Shown: in pieces, positions 35,860 to 46,855 of the stretch | Position numbering within the stretch: position 1 is the first letter of the stretch | Layout: every line of letters begins with the position of its first letter | Assembly (NCBI RefSeq): GCF_030499575.1 | Contig: NZ_JASTLC010000001.1 | Location: forward strand, 6,224,001-6,288,000 | Direction: 5' to 3' | From: Streptomyces sp. DG2A-72 | Lineage (GTDB): Bacteria; Actinomycetota; Actinomycetes; Streptomycetales; Streptomycetaceae | Length of the DNA stretch: 64,000 nucleotides | Made by a program: the position numbers and the translations under genes | The notes under the pieces: model-generated | The model's input: the letters and a program-made list of their open reading frames with translations, nothing else | Told to the model about the DNA's origin: nothing | Database searches by the model: none

Positions 35860-38697
35860 GTGGACGACTATGCGGGTCGGGTACTCGCCGACCGCTACCG
35901 CCTGCCGCTGCCGCCGTCCGATGAGTACGAACTCACCGAGTCCCGGGCCTTCGACACCTACAGCGGGCAGGAAGTCCTGGTCAGGCAGGTGCCGTTGCCG
36001 GAGATCGTCGAGGCCGAGGTGCTCGACGCGGAGGGGCTGCCGGACGGGTTCACGGCGCGCTTGCCGGACGGTTTCGCGGCCCGGGACCGTGGGGCGCGGG
36101 AGCGTGGTGCGCGGCGTCCCCCGGTGCGGACGGCCACTCGGCGGCCCACCGATCCGGCCGTGCGGCGTGCCGTGGAGGCCGCGCAGGCCGCGGCCGGAAT
36201 TCCCGACCACCCCCGGCTCGACCAGGTCTTCGACGTGTTCGCCGAGGGCGGTTCGCTGTGGATCGTCAGCGAACTGGTCGCCGCACGGCCGCTGGCGGCC
36301 CTCCTCGCCGAGCAGCCACTGACGCCGTACCGGGCGGCCGAGGTCGCCTCCGACGTCCTGATGGCCCTTGCCGTCCTGCACGCCCACGGCTGGGTCCACC
36401 GCAACATCACCGCCCGCACGGTCCTCGTCTGCGACGACGGCCGCGTCATGCTGACCGGCCTCGCGGTCGGAGCGGCGGAGGAGGCGCTGTGCGGGTACGA
36501 CCCGGTACCGGCCGAGGACGGCGACGCGGGCGCGGGGGAGGGTGGCGCTCCGGGTTTCGGTGACGGGCGCGGGGGCGGAGGCTCCGGCGGGTCCGTGGGC
36601 TTCGGCGGTGCGGGGGGCCAGGGTCCTTCCGGTTCTGTCGAAGTCGATCCCGAGGCTGCGCGGAGGGCCGCGATCGAGGCTCGGGCGGCCGGGGGGTTGC
36701 CGGCCGTCGGGGCGGAAGCAGCGAACGGGGCGGGCACGTCGAGCGCCATCGCCCGCAGGGCTCCCGACGCCGGCGGTGACATCCGGGCCGCGCGTGCCGG
36801 GGCGATCGCCGCGTATCGAGCGGGTGCCCGGGCCGCGGCCCGCGTCCAGGAGGCAGAGCAGAGCAGCCGGGCCGCCCTCCCCGGGGCCCGCCCCTCGCCC
36901 GAGGGCACGCCGCACGCACCGGCCGACGGCTCGACGCAGCGACCGTATGCCGACGGCGGCGGTGCCCAGCAGCCGCCGTACGTCCCCGGAACCGACGCGC
37001 CCCACCTCCCGTACGCCCCCGGAAACGACGCGTCCCACCTCCCGTACGCCCCCGGAAGCGACGCGTCCCACCTCCTGCCCGCGTCCGAAACCGGCGTCGA
37101 CCCGTCGTCGTATCCCGCGGACCACGGCCTCGAATACCCGCCGAATTCCCTTGGCAGCGGCCCCGCGTCGGCGGGACGGGCCGGTGCCCCGGGACAGATC
37201 GCCGACCCGTACGGAGTGGGCGGAGCCTCCTGGCACGGGGCTGCGCCTCGCGGTGTGCAGACCGGGGCCAATGGGCAAGGCGGCGGCGACCAGGGGGGCC
37301 GTACGGCACTCCCTCCCGGAGGGAACGGCCCCGCACCCATGGCCCATGCCCCAGCCCCGGGAGCCGCCCCCCTTCCCGACGCCTCCCAGACCCCGCCCCC
37401 CAGTCGCTGGGACGACCTCGTCGCCGGTGCGCCGGTGCGGCGGGGGCCGACGACCGCGCTGGCCGCCGAGCGGGCGCGGCAGGCGCGGATGGCTGTGGTG
37501 GGGCCGGTGACGGAGCGCTGGGCGCCGGAGCAGGCGGGGCCGGTGCACGAGAACTGGCAGTTGGCGGCGCCGATCGGGCCGGCCACCGATCTGTGGGCGC
37601 TGGGGGCGTTGCTGTTCCGGGCCGTGCAGGGACATGCGCCGTATCCGGAGGAGTCGACGGCCGAACTGGTGCAGATGGTGTGCGCGGAGCCGCCCGCCTT
37701 CGCGGAGGAGTGCGGTCCGCTGCGGCCGGTCGTCGAGACGCTGCTGCGTCAGGACCCCACTGAGCGGCTCGAGTTCGAGGAACTGCGGGGCTGGCTGCGT
37801 TCGCTGGTGCGGTCGGCGCCCGAGCCCGAAGCCGGGGCGCATGTCGTCGCCGCGCCGCCCGTCGACGCGAGCCGGCTGCCGATCGTACGGCGCAAGGGCG
37901 AGCTGGTGCGCAGGCGGCGGGCCGGGCTGCCCGCGACACACGGGCGGCACAAGCGGGCGCGGCAGCAGGGTCGTTCGCCGCGGAGTCTCGGCCGTACGCT
38001 GCTGCTGCTGGTGTTACTGGCGATGGCCGCGGCGGTCGCGTACGCGATGCTGTTCATGCCCAAGGCCGACAGCACCGGCACCGATGACACCGACCGGACC
38101 GGGGCCGCCGGTGAGGTGAGCCAGGAACCCGCGCAGTCGCCCGAGGCGAGCAGTGAGCCGCGGCCCGACCAGACCTCGCCGGGTGGGGAGAGCCCCTCGG
38201 CGTCGGCCGGTTCCGACGAGACGCAGACCACCGCTCCCGACCTCCCCGACGGCTTCACGCTGCGCACGGACCAGGAGGGTTTCGCCGTCGCCGTCGCCAA
38301 CGGCTGGGACCGGACCGCGAAGAACGGGCGTGGGCAGGTCGTCTACTCGAACGGCGACTTCGACCTCGTCGTCGTACCGGGACGGGACACCGCGGACGAG
38401 TACGGCACCGATCCGATGGCCTATCAGCGGGAGAAAGAGCCCGAACTGCAGCCGTACCGCGACTCCAGCTGGGCCACCTCCACCGGCCTGAAGACGATTC
38501 AGGTGGGCGGGCGGACCATGGCCGAGGGGCAGTTCACCTGGACCGGCGCCGACGACCGCGAGCTGTTCGTGCGCAACCTCGCGATCCTGATCGACGGGCG
38601 CTATCACGTGCTGCAACTGCGCGGCCCGGAAGCCGAGCGGGACGAAGTGACGCGGCTGTACGAGCAGGCGGCGGCGACATATCGGTTCACGGGCTGA
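35860..38697 (+). CDS. Membrane pseudokinase with a TTA codon (cluster member 2)
   Basis: 945-aa kinase-fold protein lacking catalytic residues: no Gly-rich loop, the VAVK lysine is Arg (EVLVR, residue 42), HRD is HRN (WVHRNIT, Asn182), and DFG is replaced by TGL. A Gly/Pro/Ala-rich insert of about 330 residues splits the N lobe/active site from the C-lobe helix (PATDLWALGALLFRAV). One helix (LLLLVLLAMAAAVAYAM) precedes an ectodomain (GFAVAVANGWDRTAK) like its neighbours. The helix contains a TTA leucine codon at 38014-38016, in frame, so full translation should depend on bldA tRNA. GTG 35860 follows GGGGGAGG. Probably a scaffold or regulator of adjacent kinases. Confidence 0.88.
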   Translation: MDDYAGRVLADRYRLPLPPSDEYELTESRAFDTYSGQEVLVRQVPLPEIVEAEVLDAEGLPDGFTARLPDGFAARDRGARERGARRPPVRTATRRPTDPAVRRAVEAAQAAAGIPDHPRLDQVFDVFAEGGSLWIVSELVAARPLAALLAEQPLTPYRAAEVASDVLMALAVLHAHGWVHRNITARTVLVCDDGRVMLTGLAVGAAEEALCGYDPVPAEDGDAGAGEGGAPGFGDGRGGGGSGGSVGFGGAGGQGPSGSVEVDPEAARRAAIEARAAGGLPAVGAEAANGAGTSSAIARRAPDAGGDIRAARAGAIAAYRAGARAAARVQEAEQSSRAALPGARPSPEGTPHAPADGSTQRPYADGGGAQQPPYVPGTDAPHLPYAPGNDASHLPYAPGSDASHLLPASETGVDPSSYPADHGLEYPPNSLGSGPASAGRAGAPGQIADPYGVGGASWHGAAPRGVQTGANGQGGGDQGGRTALPPGGNGPAPMAHAPAPGAAPLPDASQTPPPSRWDDLVAGAPVRRGPTTALAAERARQARMAVVGPVTERWAPEQAGPVHENWQLAAPIGPATDLWALGALLFRAVQGHAPYPEESTAELVQMVCAEPPAFAEECGPLRPVVETLLRQDPTERLEFEELRGWLRSLVRSAPEPEAGAHVVAAPPVDASRLPIVRRKGELVRRRRAGLPATHGRHKRARQQGRSPRSLGRTLLLLVLLAMAAAVAYAMLFMPKADSTGTDDTDRTGAAGEVSQEPAQSPEASSEPRPDQTSPGGESPSASAGSDETQTTAPDLPDGFTLRTDQEGFAVAVANGWDRTAKNGRGQVVYSNGDFDLVVVPGRDTADEYGTDPMAYQREKEPELQPYRDSSWATSTGLKTIQVGGRTMAEGQFTWTGADDRELFVRNLAILIDGRYHVLQLRGPEAERDEVTRLYEQAAATYRFTG
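36976..37074 (+). repeat. Three 33-bp in-frame tandem repeats inside the pseudokinase
   Basis: Three consecutive copies (36976, 37009, 37042) encode the 11-residue unit PYxPGxDAxHL at residues 373-405, in the disordered insert. High identity between copies suggests recent slippage and length variation between strains. Confidence 0.85.
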
Positions 38698-38833
38698 CAG
38701 CGCTTGCGGTGCTTGGTTGCCTGTCGGCTGCCGAGGCGACAACCGTCACAGGACTGTCTCCGTGGTACCCCCGCGGTTCCCTGCGGGCGGGCCGGTCCTT
38801 AGTCTGACCCTGTCAAGACCATTGCGGGGCAAC

Positions 38834-40441
38834 GTGAATCAGATGCAGGGCCTGCTCGTCGCGGGCCGCTACCGGCTTGCCGACTCGATCGGCAGCGGCG
38901 GCATGGGCCGCGTGTGGCGTGCGCATGACGAGGTGTTGCACCGAGCCGTCGCGATCAAGGAACTGACCGCCGCGCTCTATGTCTCCGAGGCCGACCAGGA
39001 AAGACTCCTCGCCCGTACCCGGGCGGAAGCGCGCGCGGCCGCCCGGATCAACCACTCCGCCGTCGTCACCGTGCACGACGTGCTGGAGCACGACGGCCGG
39101 CCGTGGATCGTGATGGAGCTGATCGAGGGCCACTCGCTCGCCGACGCGGTGAAGGAGCAGGGCCGGGTCGCGCCGGAGGAGACCGCCCGCATCGGCCTGT
39201 GGGTGCTGCGCGCGCTGCGTGCCGCGCACTCCGCCGGTGTCCTGCACCGCGATGTGAAGCCCGGCAACGTCCTTCTCTCGCACGACGGGCGCGTGCTCCT
39301 CACCGACTTCGGCATCGCGCAGATCGAGGGCGACAACACGATCACCCGGACCGGAGAGGTCGTCGGCTCGGTCGACTACCTGGCCCCCGAGCGCATCCGC
39401 GGCCATGATCCCGGGCCGTCCTCCGACCTGTGGGCGCTGGGCGCCACGCTGTACACGGCGGTGGAGGGCAGGTCGCCGTTCCGCCGCACCTCGCCGCTGA
39501 GCACCATGCAGGCGGTCGTCCAGGAAGAGCCCGCGATGCCGCAGCACGCCGGCCCGCTCGGCGACGTCATCACCGCCCTGCTGCACAAGGATCCGGCCGT
39601 ACGACCCGACGCGGAGGCCGCCGAGCTGATGCTCGCGGCGGCGGCGGAGGGGCGGCGGTCGAACAGGGCGCAGGCGTTCGTGTCGACGCGGCCTGGGGCG
39701 TACGGACAGCAGGGGCGCTACGAGCAGCCGCAGACCGGTGTCACCAGGCCGCACCCGGCCGCCGTCACCCAGGTGGGCCCGCCCCCGGCGCCCCCGAAGA
39801 AGTGGCGCCGTCTGCGCGCGGTTGTCCTCGTCGCCGTTGTCGCGATCACCGGGGCGGGAGCCGCGGTCGCGCTGCAGCAGTTCGGCACAGGCAGCCCCGG
39901 CGACTCCGCCTCTGTATCGCCGACTCCGAGTGCCACGCCGAGCGACGAGGGCGGTCAGGGGGCGGTTCCCGCCGGTTGGGAGCGGCGCAACGACCCGGTG
40001 GGCTTCAGCATCTCCCTGCCCAAGGGGTGGAAGCGGTCCGTCTCCATCGACCAGGACGGCCTCCGGCAGGTCGACTACTCGCCCGACAAGGGCAAGCACC
40101 TCGTGCGGGTCGCCGTCGACACCGCGCCGGACTTCCGCACCTCGTACGAGCACATGGTCAACCTGGACCAGCGGCTCTCAGAGCGGCTGCAGGACTACAA
40201 GCAGCTGAGCCTCAAGGAGGAGCTTTTCCGCGACCTGCCGGGCGTCCGCTGGGAGTACACGTTCAACGCGCTGGCCAAGGATGCACCGCACTACTTCCAG
40301 GGGCCCTACCGTGCGATAGACGTCGGGTACATGGACAGTGACGGCACCGAGTACGCCATCTACGCGTCCTCGCCGGCCGACGACTGGGCCACCACCAGAA
40401 AGCAGTTCGACTGGATCCTGCGGGGCTTCCAGGAGGGGTGA
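38834..40441 (+). CDS. Membrane Ser/Thr protein kinase (cluster member 3)
   Basis: 535-aa kinase with all catalytic motifs: GSGGMGRVWRAHD, VAIKEL, HRDVKPGNVLL, DFGIAQ, VDYLAPERIRG. The kinase domain ends near residue 280, followed by a basic linker, one helix (AVVLVAVVAITGAGAAVAL) and an ectodomain of about 150 residues beginning VGFSISLPKGWKRS. GTG 38834 follows GGGG. It is preceded by the pseudokinase gene after 136 bases and followed by a ruined kinase copy. Confidence 0.93.
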   Translation: MNQMQGLLVAGRYRLADSIGSGGMGRVWRAHDEVLHRAVAIKELTAALYVSEADQERLLARTRAEARAAARINHSAVVTVHDVLEHDGRPWIVMELIEGHSLADAVKEQGRVAPEETARIGLWVLRALRAAHSAGVLHRDVKPGNVLLSHDGRVLLTDFGIAQIEGDNTITRTGEVVGSVDYLAPERIRGHDPGPSSDLWALGATLYTAVEGRSPFRRTSPLSTMQAVVQEEPAMPQHAGPLGDVITALLHKDPAVRPDAEAAELMLAAAAEGRRSNRAQAFVSTRPGAYGQQGRYEQPQTGVTRPHPAAVTQVGPPPAPPKKWRRLRAVVLVAVVAITGAGAAVALQQFGTGSPGDSASVSPTPSATPSDEGGQGAVPAGWERRNDPVGFSISLPKGWKRSVSIDQDGLRQVDYSPDKGKHLVRVAVDTAPDFRTSYEHMVNLDQRLSERLQDYKQLSLKEELFRDLPGVRWEYTFNALAKDAPHYFQGPYRAIDVGYMDSDGTEYAIYASSPADDWATTRKQFDWILRGFQEG

Positions 40442-40486
40442 GCCGAGTGGAACAGAAGGTTCCGCTGTCACTGCGGTCGCTCTCTC

Positions 40487-40840
40487 ATCGCCCCGGAGCG
40501 GGCGTTGGGGAAGCGGCCGGGGCCTGCCTCTGATCTCTGGCCGCTCGGCGTGGTGCTGTATGCGGCGACGGAGCGCATCTCGCCGTTCCGCCCCAGCACA
40601 ACGCCCCGGTGATCAGGATGTCGATGATATGGAGAAGACGGAGGACGCTACTTTCTCCTCGAAGCGACCAAAACTTCGTACCAGGGCAGCGAATCGGCCG
40701 AGAACGTCGTGACCTACGTGGACGACGACTTCGCTGAAGGCGGTCGCGTATCGGCCCATCCGAAATTCTCGTGGGCCGATACGTCAACGATTCGAGCGAC
40801 CACTGTGCTTCAGCGAGGGGTGGTCCGCAGTGAATTGTAG
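40487..40840 (+). pseudogene. Remnant of a Ser/Thr kinase gene
   Basis: Two coding fragments of a lost kinase fill the 40,442-40,865 gap. 40487-40612 reads IAPERALGKRPGPASDLW and PLGVVLYAATERISPFR, the activation segment and F helix, then hits TGA. 40670-40840 reads KTSYQGSESAENVVTYV, an ectodomain piece. Both are closest to the kinase at 43,219 (IAPERVLGQRPGPASDLW; TYQGKQSAENTVTYT). About 250 codons between them and the whole N lobe are missing, so a deletion removed most of a duplicate gene. Confidence 0.85.
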
Positions 40841-40865
40841 TTAGAGCGGGCTATTGTGCGGGAGC

Positions 40866-41279
40866 TCAGGCCCAGTCAGTGCAAGCACGGACTATCGTGC
40901 CCCCTTCCATCACCGCCACCTGCGCGCCGATGTGGTGGAGACGATCGCCGGCGGGCCTCGCGTAAGTGGTGAAGCTGGTAGTCGATCCGCTGCCGTCGTA
41001 TTCGTGACGCCAGGGCCACTCTGTTACCCATCCGGTGGACTCGTCTATGGATCTGAATCGAATGGCCACATGGTGACCATCGGCAGCGTTGTCCTTGACC
41101 CAACCGCGGATGTCCACATAGCTGCTTGTCCAGTTGGTGAACGTCATGCTCCCCGAGGCGCCGGTCACCGAGCACGCGGCTCCGCCACTCGCCGCGCTGG
41201 CATTGGTCACTGTGGTCGTAGCGAATATTGCCACCGCCGCGACGCTCGTGACGGAAAGGCGCTTGAATGTGTTTCCCAT
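40866..41279 (-). CDS. Small secreted protein of unknown function
   Basis: 137-aa exported protein. It has a basic N terminus (GNTFKRL), a hydrophobic core (SVTSVAAVAIFATTTV) and a likely cleavage after ASA, leaving about 108 mature residues with two Cys (ACSVTG; VRACTDWA) that could form one disulfide. It is rich in Thr/Ser/aromatic residues (FTNWTSSYVDIRGWVKDN), like a small beta-sandwich. Start ATG 41279 is chosen by the signal peptide; the ribosome site is poor, and ATG 41330 or 41318 lie upstream in frame. Base composition is lower in G+C than neighbouring genes, and it sits among decayed sequence, suggesting acquisition by transfer. Confidence 0.7.
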   Translation of the reverse strand: MGNTFKRLSVTSVAAVAIFATTTVTNASAASGGAACSVTGASGSMTFTNWTSSYVDIRGWVKDNAADGHHVAIRFRSIDESTGWVTEWPWRHEYDGSGSTTSFTTYARPAGDRLHHIGAQVAVMEGGTIVRACTDWA

Positions 41280-41330
41280 AAGGAAAAGGTAAGGCTTCCA
41301 TGATTCACTTGACAGCATGATTTCAGCCAC

Positions 41331-41697
41331 CCGTTTTGCCCTATATGGTGGGCATCTCTAGGTTATTTGCCGTGATTTGCACCCTATTCAAAGCAAGTTG
41401 TGGCCGAAAATGGTCGACTCTGGCCGCCCGGCCCGACCTGGTCACGCACGCCGACGAACTGGCCGAACTCACTGGCTCCCAGGAGCCGTCGCGCGCCACC
41501 GGGCCGCTGGTGTGCCAAGGCGCTGGATGGGCCTCGCGGAGGACCTGCAGCAGACCTGGCCCGCGTTCTGCGAGCAGGTGGATGACCTCGTGGGTGTAGG
41601 CGTGGGCGGTGGACTCACTGTCCACTCTTGGGGTGGCGGCGTACTTGGCCGATCGGCGCTCCGGAGGGGACCCATCCGGTGCGGCATGATGGGGCGC
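41331..41697. other. Unassigned, possibly degenerate coding sequence
   Basis: The stretch before the next kinase has Streptomyces-like codon bias in broken frames on both strands. The reverse strand reads STAHAYTHEVIHLLAERG and the forward strand LAARPDLVTHADELAELTG, but neither makes a complete gene. The leftmost part (41,331-41,400) is A+T-rich. It looks like scar sequence left by the rearrangement that destroyed the kinase copy. No family recognised. Confidence 0.4.
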
Positions 41698-43119
41698 ATG
41701 GGGACCCAGAGGGAGCAGGGGGACGGCCGATGGGGCAACCCCCGTCTGATCGCGGGTCGTTACCGGCTCGATGCGCGACTGGGCCGTGGCGGCATGGGTG
41801 TCGTGTGGCGGGCGACCGACCGGCTCCTCCGTCGGCAGGTGGCGGTGAAGGAGCTGCTCCTCGACGAGACCCTCTCCGCGGACGAGGTCCGGCAGCAGCG
41901 CGACCGCACTCTGCGCGAGGCCCGCGCGGTCGCCCAGCTCAGCCACCCGCACATCATCGTCGTCCACGATGTGGTCGAGCACGACGAACGCCCGTTCATC
42001 GTCATGGAGTTGATCGACGGCTGCTCCCTGGCCGAGCGCATCTCCACGCACGGCCCGCTCGACGCCCCCGAGGCCGCCCGGATCGGCATCGCCCTGCTCA
42101 GCGCCCTGCGCACCGCGCACGCGGCCGGTGTCCTGCACCGCGACCTCAAGCCCGCGAACGTCCTGCTGGAGCCCGCCACCGGCCGCGTCGTCCTCACCGA
42201 CTTCGGTATCGCCCGGCTGACGGGCGCCCCCACGCTCACCGAGAGCGGCACCTTCGTCGGCTCGCCCGAGTACACCGCGCCCGAGCGCATGACCGGCGCC
42301 CGCACCGGCCCCGAGTCCGACCTGTGGTCGCTGGGCGCGCTGCTGTGCGCGACCCTGAGCGGTGAATCACCGTTCCGGCGCGACTCGTTGGGCGGCATCG
42401 TGCACGCGGTGATCGACGACGACATACGTCCGCCCGTCCAGGCGGAGCCGCTCCTGCCCGTCGTACGAGGGCTGCTGGACCGCGATCCGGACCAGCGGCT
42501 GGACGCGGAGCGGGCCGAGCGGATGCTGCGGGACTTTCTCGACATGGGGCGACTGCCGCCGCAGGCGGTGCAGTACCGGCGGCGTATGCTGGTGGGCGCG
42601 CTGCTGGTCGCCGCGATGGCGGGGGCGGGGGTGTCGGCGGCGGCGCTGCTGATGAACGACGGGGGAGGTACGCCGGGTCCGGAAGTGTCCGTGTCGGCGC
42701 CTGCGGGTTACCGGGTCGTCGAGGAGCCGGCGGGGTTCTCGCTGGCCGTGCCGGAGGGGTTCACGCGTCGCGCTCAGGGGCTGTACGTATCGCGTGGAGA
42801 AACCTTCCGTCTGAGTGTCCGGATCAGCGAAGCCGAGCCCGGCGGCCCCCTGGGCGCGATGCGGCGAGCGCACGCGAAGGGGCCGGACGCCCATGCGGGG
42901 TACCGGGAGGGCCGGGTCATCGCCACCGCGCACCACGGACACGCCGCCGCCCGCCGGGAGTTCACCTGGAATGCGGAAGGCATGGCGAAGCGCACGTACG
43001 AGCTGTGGTGGCAGGAGGACGGCCGGTTGTACGAGCTTCAGGTGTCGGCGCCGGTGGGGGAGGCGCGGCAGGGGCGGGCGTATTTCGACGTAGCGCTCGA
43101 CACGTTCATGCGAGCGTGA
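41698..43119 (+). CDS. Membrane Ser/Thr protein kinase (cluster member 4)
   Basis: 473-aa kinase: GRGGMGVVWRATD, VAVKEL, HRDLKPANVLL, DFGIAR, PEYTAPERMTG. Unlike its neighbours it has HRDLK and DFGIAR, and its linker to the membrane helix (MLVGALLVAAMAGAGVSAAA) is very short. The ectodomain starts GFSLAVPEGFTRR and is about 130 residues. ATG 41698 with GGGG close by is used; ATG 41686 and 41689 are also in frame. Confidence 0.92.
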   Translation: MGTQREQGDGRWGNPRLIAGRYRLDARLGRGGMGVVWRATDRLLRRQVAVKELLLDETLSADEVRQQRDRTLREARAVAQLSHPHIIVVHDVVEHDERPFIVMELIDGCSLAERISTHGPLDAPEAARIGIALLSALRTAHAAGVLHRDLKPANVLLEPATGRVVLTDFGIARLTGAPTLTESGTFVGSPEYTAPERMTGARTGPESDLWSLGALLCATLSGESPFRRDSLGGIVHAVIDDDIRPPVQAEPLLPVVRGLLDRDPDQRLDAERAERMLRDFLDMGRLPPQAVQYRRRMLVGALLVAAMAGAGVSAAALLMNDGGGTPGPEVSVSAPAGYRVVEEPAGFSLAVPEGFTRRAQGLYVSRGETFRLSVRISEAEPGGPLGAMRRAHAKGPDAHAGYREGRVIATAHHGHAAARREFTWNAEGMAKRTYELWWQEDGRLYELQVSAPVGEARQGRAYFDVALDTFMRA

Positions 43120-43218
43120 ACGGGAGATACAGACGTAAGCGTGAGATAAGCGACGAGCTGAGTCACGGCTCTGTGACCGGAATGCGTTCCCTGTGGAACC
43201 GGGAGCGGTTGCCGCGAT

Positions 43219-44883
43219 ATGGATAAACCCATGAGCAGCAACGGGGGAGCCCCTTACGGGTCCGACGAGCCAACGAGTTTCGGTCTGCAACCGCCGAACC
43301 CGCCCGCGGCGGTGCCGCACCCCGACAACCCGTATGCGGCGCCCATACAGGTCGCGCCCATACAGGTCGCGCCCGCGCAGACCGCGCCCGCGCAGGACCC
43401 GGGCGCCGGGCGCCTGATCGCGGGCCGTTACCGGCTGCTGGCCAAGCTCGGGCACGGCGGTATGGGCACGGTGTGGCGGGCCAAGGACGAGACGGTGGAC
43501 CGCGAGGTCGCCGTCAAGGAACCGCGTGTACCGGATCACCTTCCCGAACGCGAACGTGCCAACGCCTTCGAGCGGATGCGTCGCGAGGCGCGCGCCGCGG
43601 CCCGGCTGGACCATCCGGCGGTCGTGAACGTGCATGACGTCGCGGTCGTGGACGGCCGGCCGTGGATCGTGATGGAGCTGGTGCAGGGCCGTTCGCTGGG
43701 CGATGCGTTGCAGGAGGGCACGCTCGGGGCCCGGGAAGCGGCGAGAATCGGCCTCGAGGTGCTGGGTGCGCTGGAGGCCGCGCACGCGGCGGGCATCCTG
43801 CACCGGGACGTCAAGCCGGACAACGTCCTGCTCGGCCGGCACGACCGCGTCGTCCTCACCGACTTCGGCATCGCGCAGATCGAGGGCGAGACCAGCCTCA
43901 CCGACACCGGCGGCTTCGTCGGCTCGCCGGAGTACATCGCGCCGGAACGGGTGCTGGGCCAGCGCCCCGGCCCGGCAAGCGACTTGTGGTCCCTGGGCGT
44001 GGTCCTCTACGCGGCCACGGAGGGCGTCTCGCCGTTCCGTCGCAGCAACACCCCGGCCACCCTCCAGTCCGTCCTCAACGCCACGCCGGCCCTGCCGGCC
44101 ACCGCGCAGGGCCCGCTCGCCGACGTCATCAACGGCCTGCTCCAGAAGGACCCGGCGCGCCGGCCGAACGCCGGGCAGACGCGTGCGCTGCTGGAACAGG
44201 CGGCCGATCCGCCGGCGCCGCCCGCCACGCAGGTGGTGCGGATCGCCGAGGGCGGCACGGGAGGCGTCCGGCTGGGGCGCAAGGCGTTGCTCGGGATCGG
44301 TGCGGCGGTCGTCGCGGGTGCGGTGGCGGCGTATCTGGTGATCGCCGACCCGTTCGCGGGTTCCCTGCCGGACGGCTGGACAGAGCGGGCGCACCCGAAG
44401 CTGGGGGTGACACTCCAGGTGCCGGCGACCTACCAGGTCGGCAAGCCGGACGCCGACGACAACGACAAGAACTGGGTCACCTACACCGACTGGAGCGGCA
44501 GCATCTGGATCGGTGTGAACCTGGCCAGGAAGTCCGAGGACACCTCGAACGAGATCAAGAACTCCGCCGCGGCCGAAATGTACGCCGACAACGAGGTGTT
44601 CAAGGACCAGGGCAGCTACGACCTCTCCATGCCCGAAGCCGCTCGGACCAGCCCTGAGGAGACCACGTACCAGGGCAAGCAGTCGGCCGAGAACACGGTC
44701 ACGTACACCACGACCGACACCCAGAACCCGCGCCCCCGCGAGCTGAAGCTCTTCTACTACAAGACCTCGGCCGGCGACATGTACAAGGTGACGATCAGCT
44801 ATCCGGGCAAGGGCGACTTCACCGAGCGGGGACGCGAGGTGGCGCGGACGACGATCGCCAACCTGGACATCGACAAGCTGTGA
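43219..44883 (+). CDS. Membrane Ser/Thr protein kinase (cluster member 5)
   Basis: 554-aa kinase with a Pro/Gln-rich N-terminal extension (about 60 residues, with the short repeat APIQVAPIQVAP), then the kinase domain: GHGGMGTVWRAKD, VAVKEP, HRDVKPDNVLL, DFGIAQ, PEYIAPERVLG. One helix (LLGIGAAVVAGAVAAYLVI) and an ectodomain beginning GVTLQVPATYQVG follow. It is the closest relative of the broken copy at 40,487. ATG 43219 is used; ATG 43231 is an alternative. It lies 99 bases after the previous kinase and may be co-transcribed. Confidence 0.93.
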   Translation: MDKPMSSNGGAPYGSDEPTSFGLQPPNPPAAVPHPDNPYAAPIQVAPIQVAPAQTAPAQDPGAGRLIAGRYRLLAKLGHGGMGTVWRAKDETVDREVAVKEPRVPDHLPERERANAFERMRREARAAARLDHPAVVNVHDVAVVDGRPWIVMELVQGRSLGDALQEGTLGAREAARIGLEVLGALEAAHAAGILHRDVKPDNVLLGRHDRVVLTDFGIAQIEGETSLTDTGGFVGSPEYIAPERVLGQRPGPASDLWSLGVVLYAATEGVSPFRRSNTPATLQSVLNATPALPATAQGPLADVINGLLQKDPARRPNAGQTRALLEQAADPPAPPATQVVRIAEGGTGGVRLGRKALLGIGAAVVAGAVAAYLVIADPFAGSLPDGWTERAHPKLGVTLQVPATYQVGKPDADDNDKNWVTYTDWSGSIWIGVNLARKSEDTSNEIKNSAAAEMYADNEVFKDQGSYDLSMPEAARTSPEETTYQGKQSAENTVTYTTTDTQNPRPRELKLFYYKTSAGDMYKVTISYPGKGDFTERGREVARTTIANLDIDKL

Positions 44884-44966
44884 GCTTCAGCCCGCCTTCC
44901 CGATGGGCGGCCTGATCACAAGGCATCGCGTCGACAAAGAGCCTGCCCGCACGGTAGTCATGGGGC

Positions 44967-46718
<1,752 letters not shown>

Positions 46719-46855
46719 ACCATCGCTGATCGTCTCCGCTCAAGACCCTGATCAGCGCGTTTGTTGCCAGTGATCGCTGGCGCCGTGTGAGCACTCGGTG
46801 AATCCCTATTACCGCCGGGTACACAAAGCCTCCGCCGCGGCATACCCTGCGGCTC

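Noticed and set aside
36976..37074. Possible CRISPR-like array
   Set aside because: The three 33-bp units are directly adjacent without spacers and are in frame in the pseudokinase; they are protein-coding tandem repeats.
41377..41697. N-terminal extension of the kinase at 41,698 from an upstream in-frame start
   Set aside because: The upstream translation is low-complexity and out of character, and other kinases in the array start shortly before the kinase domain.
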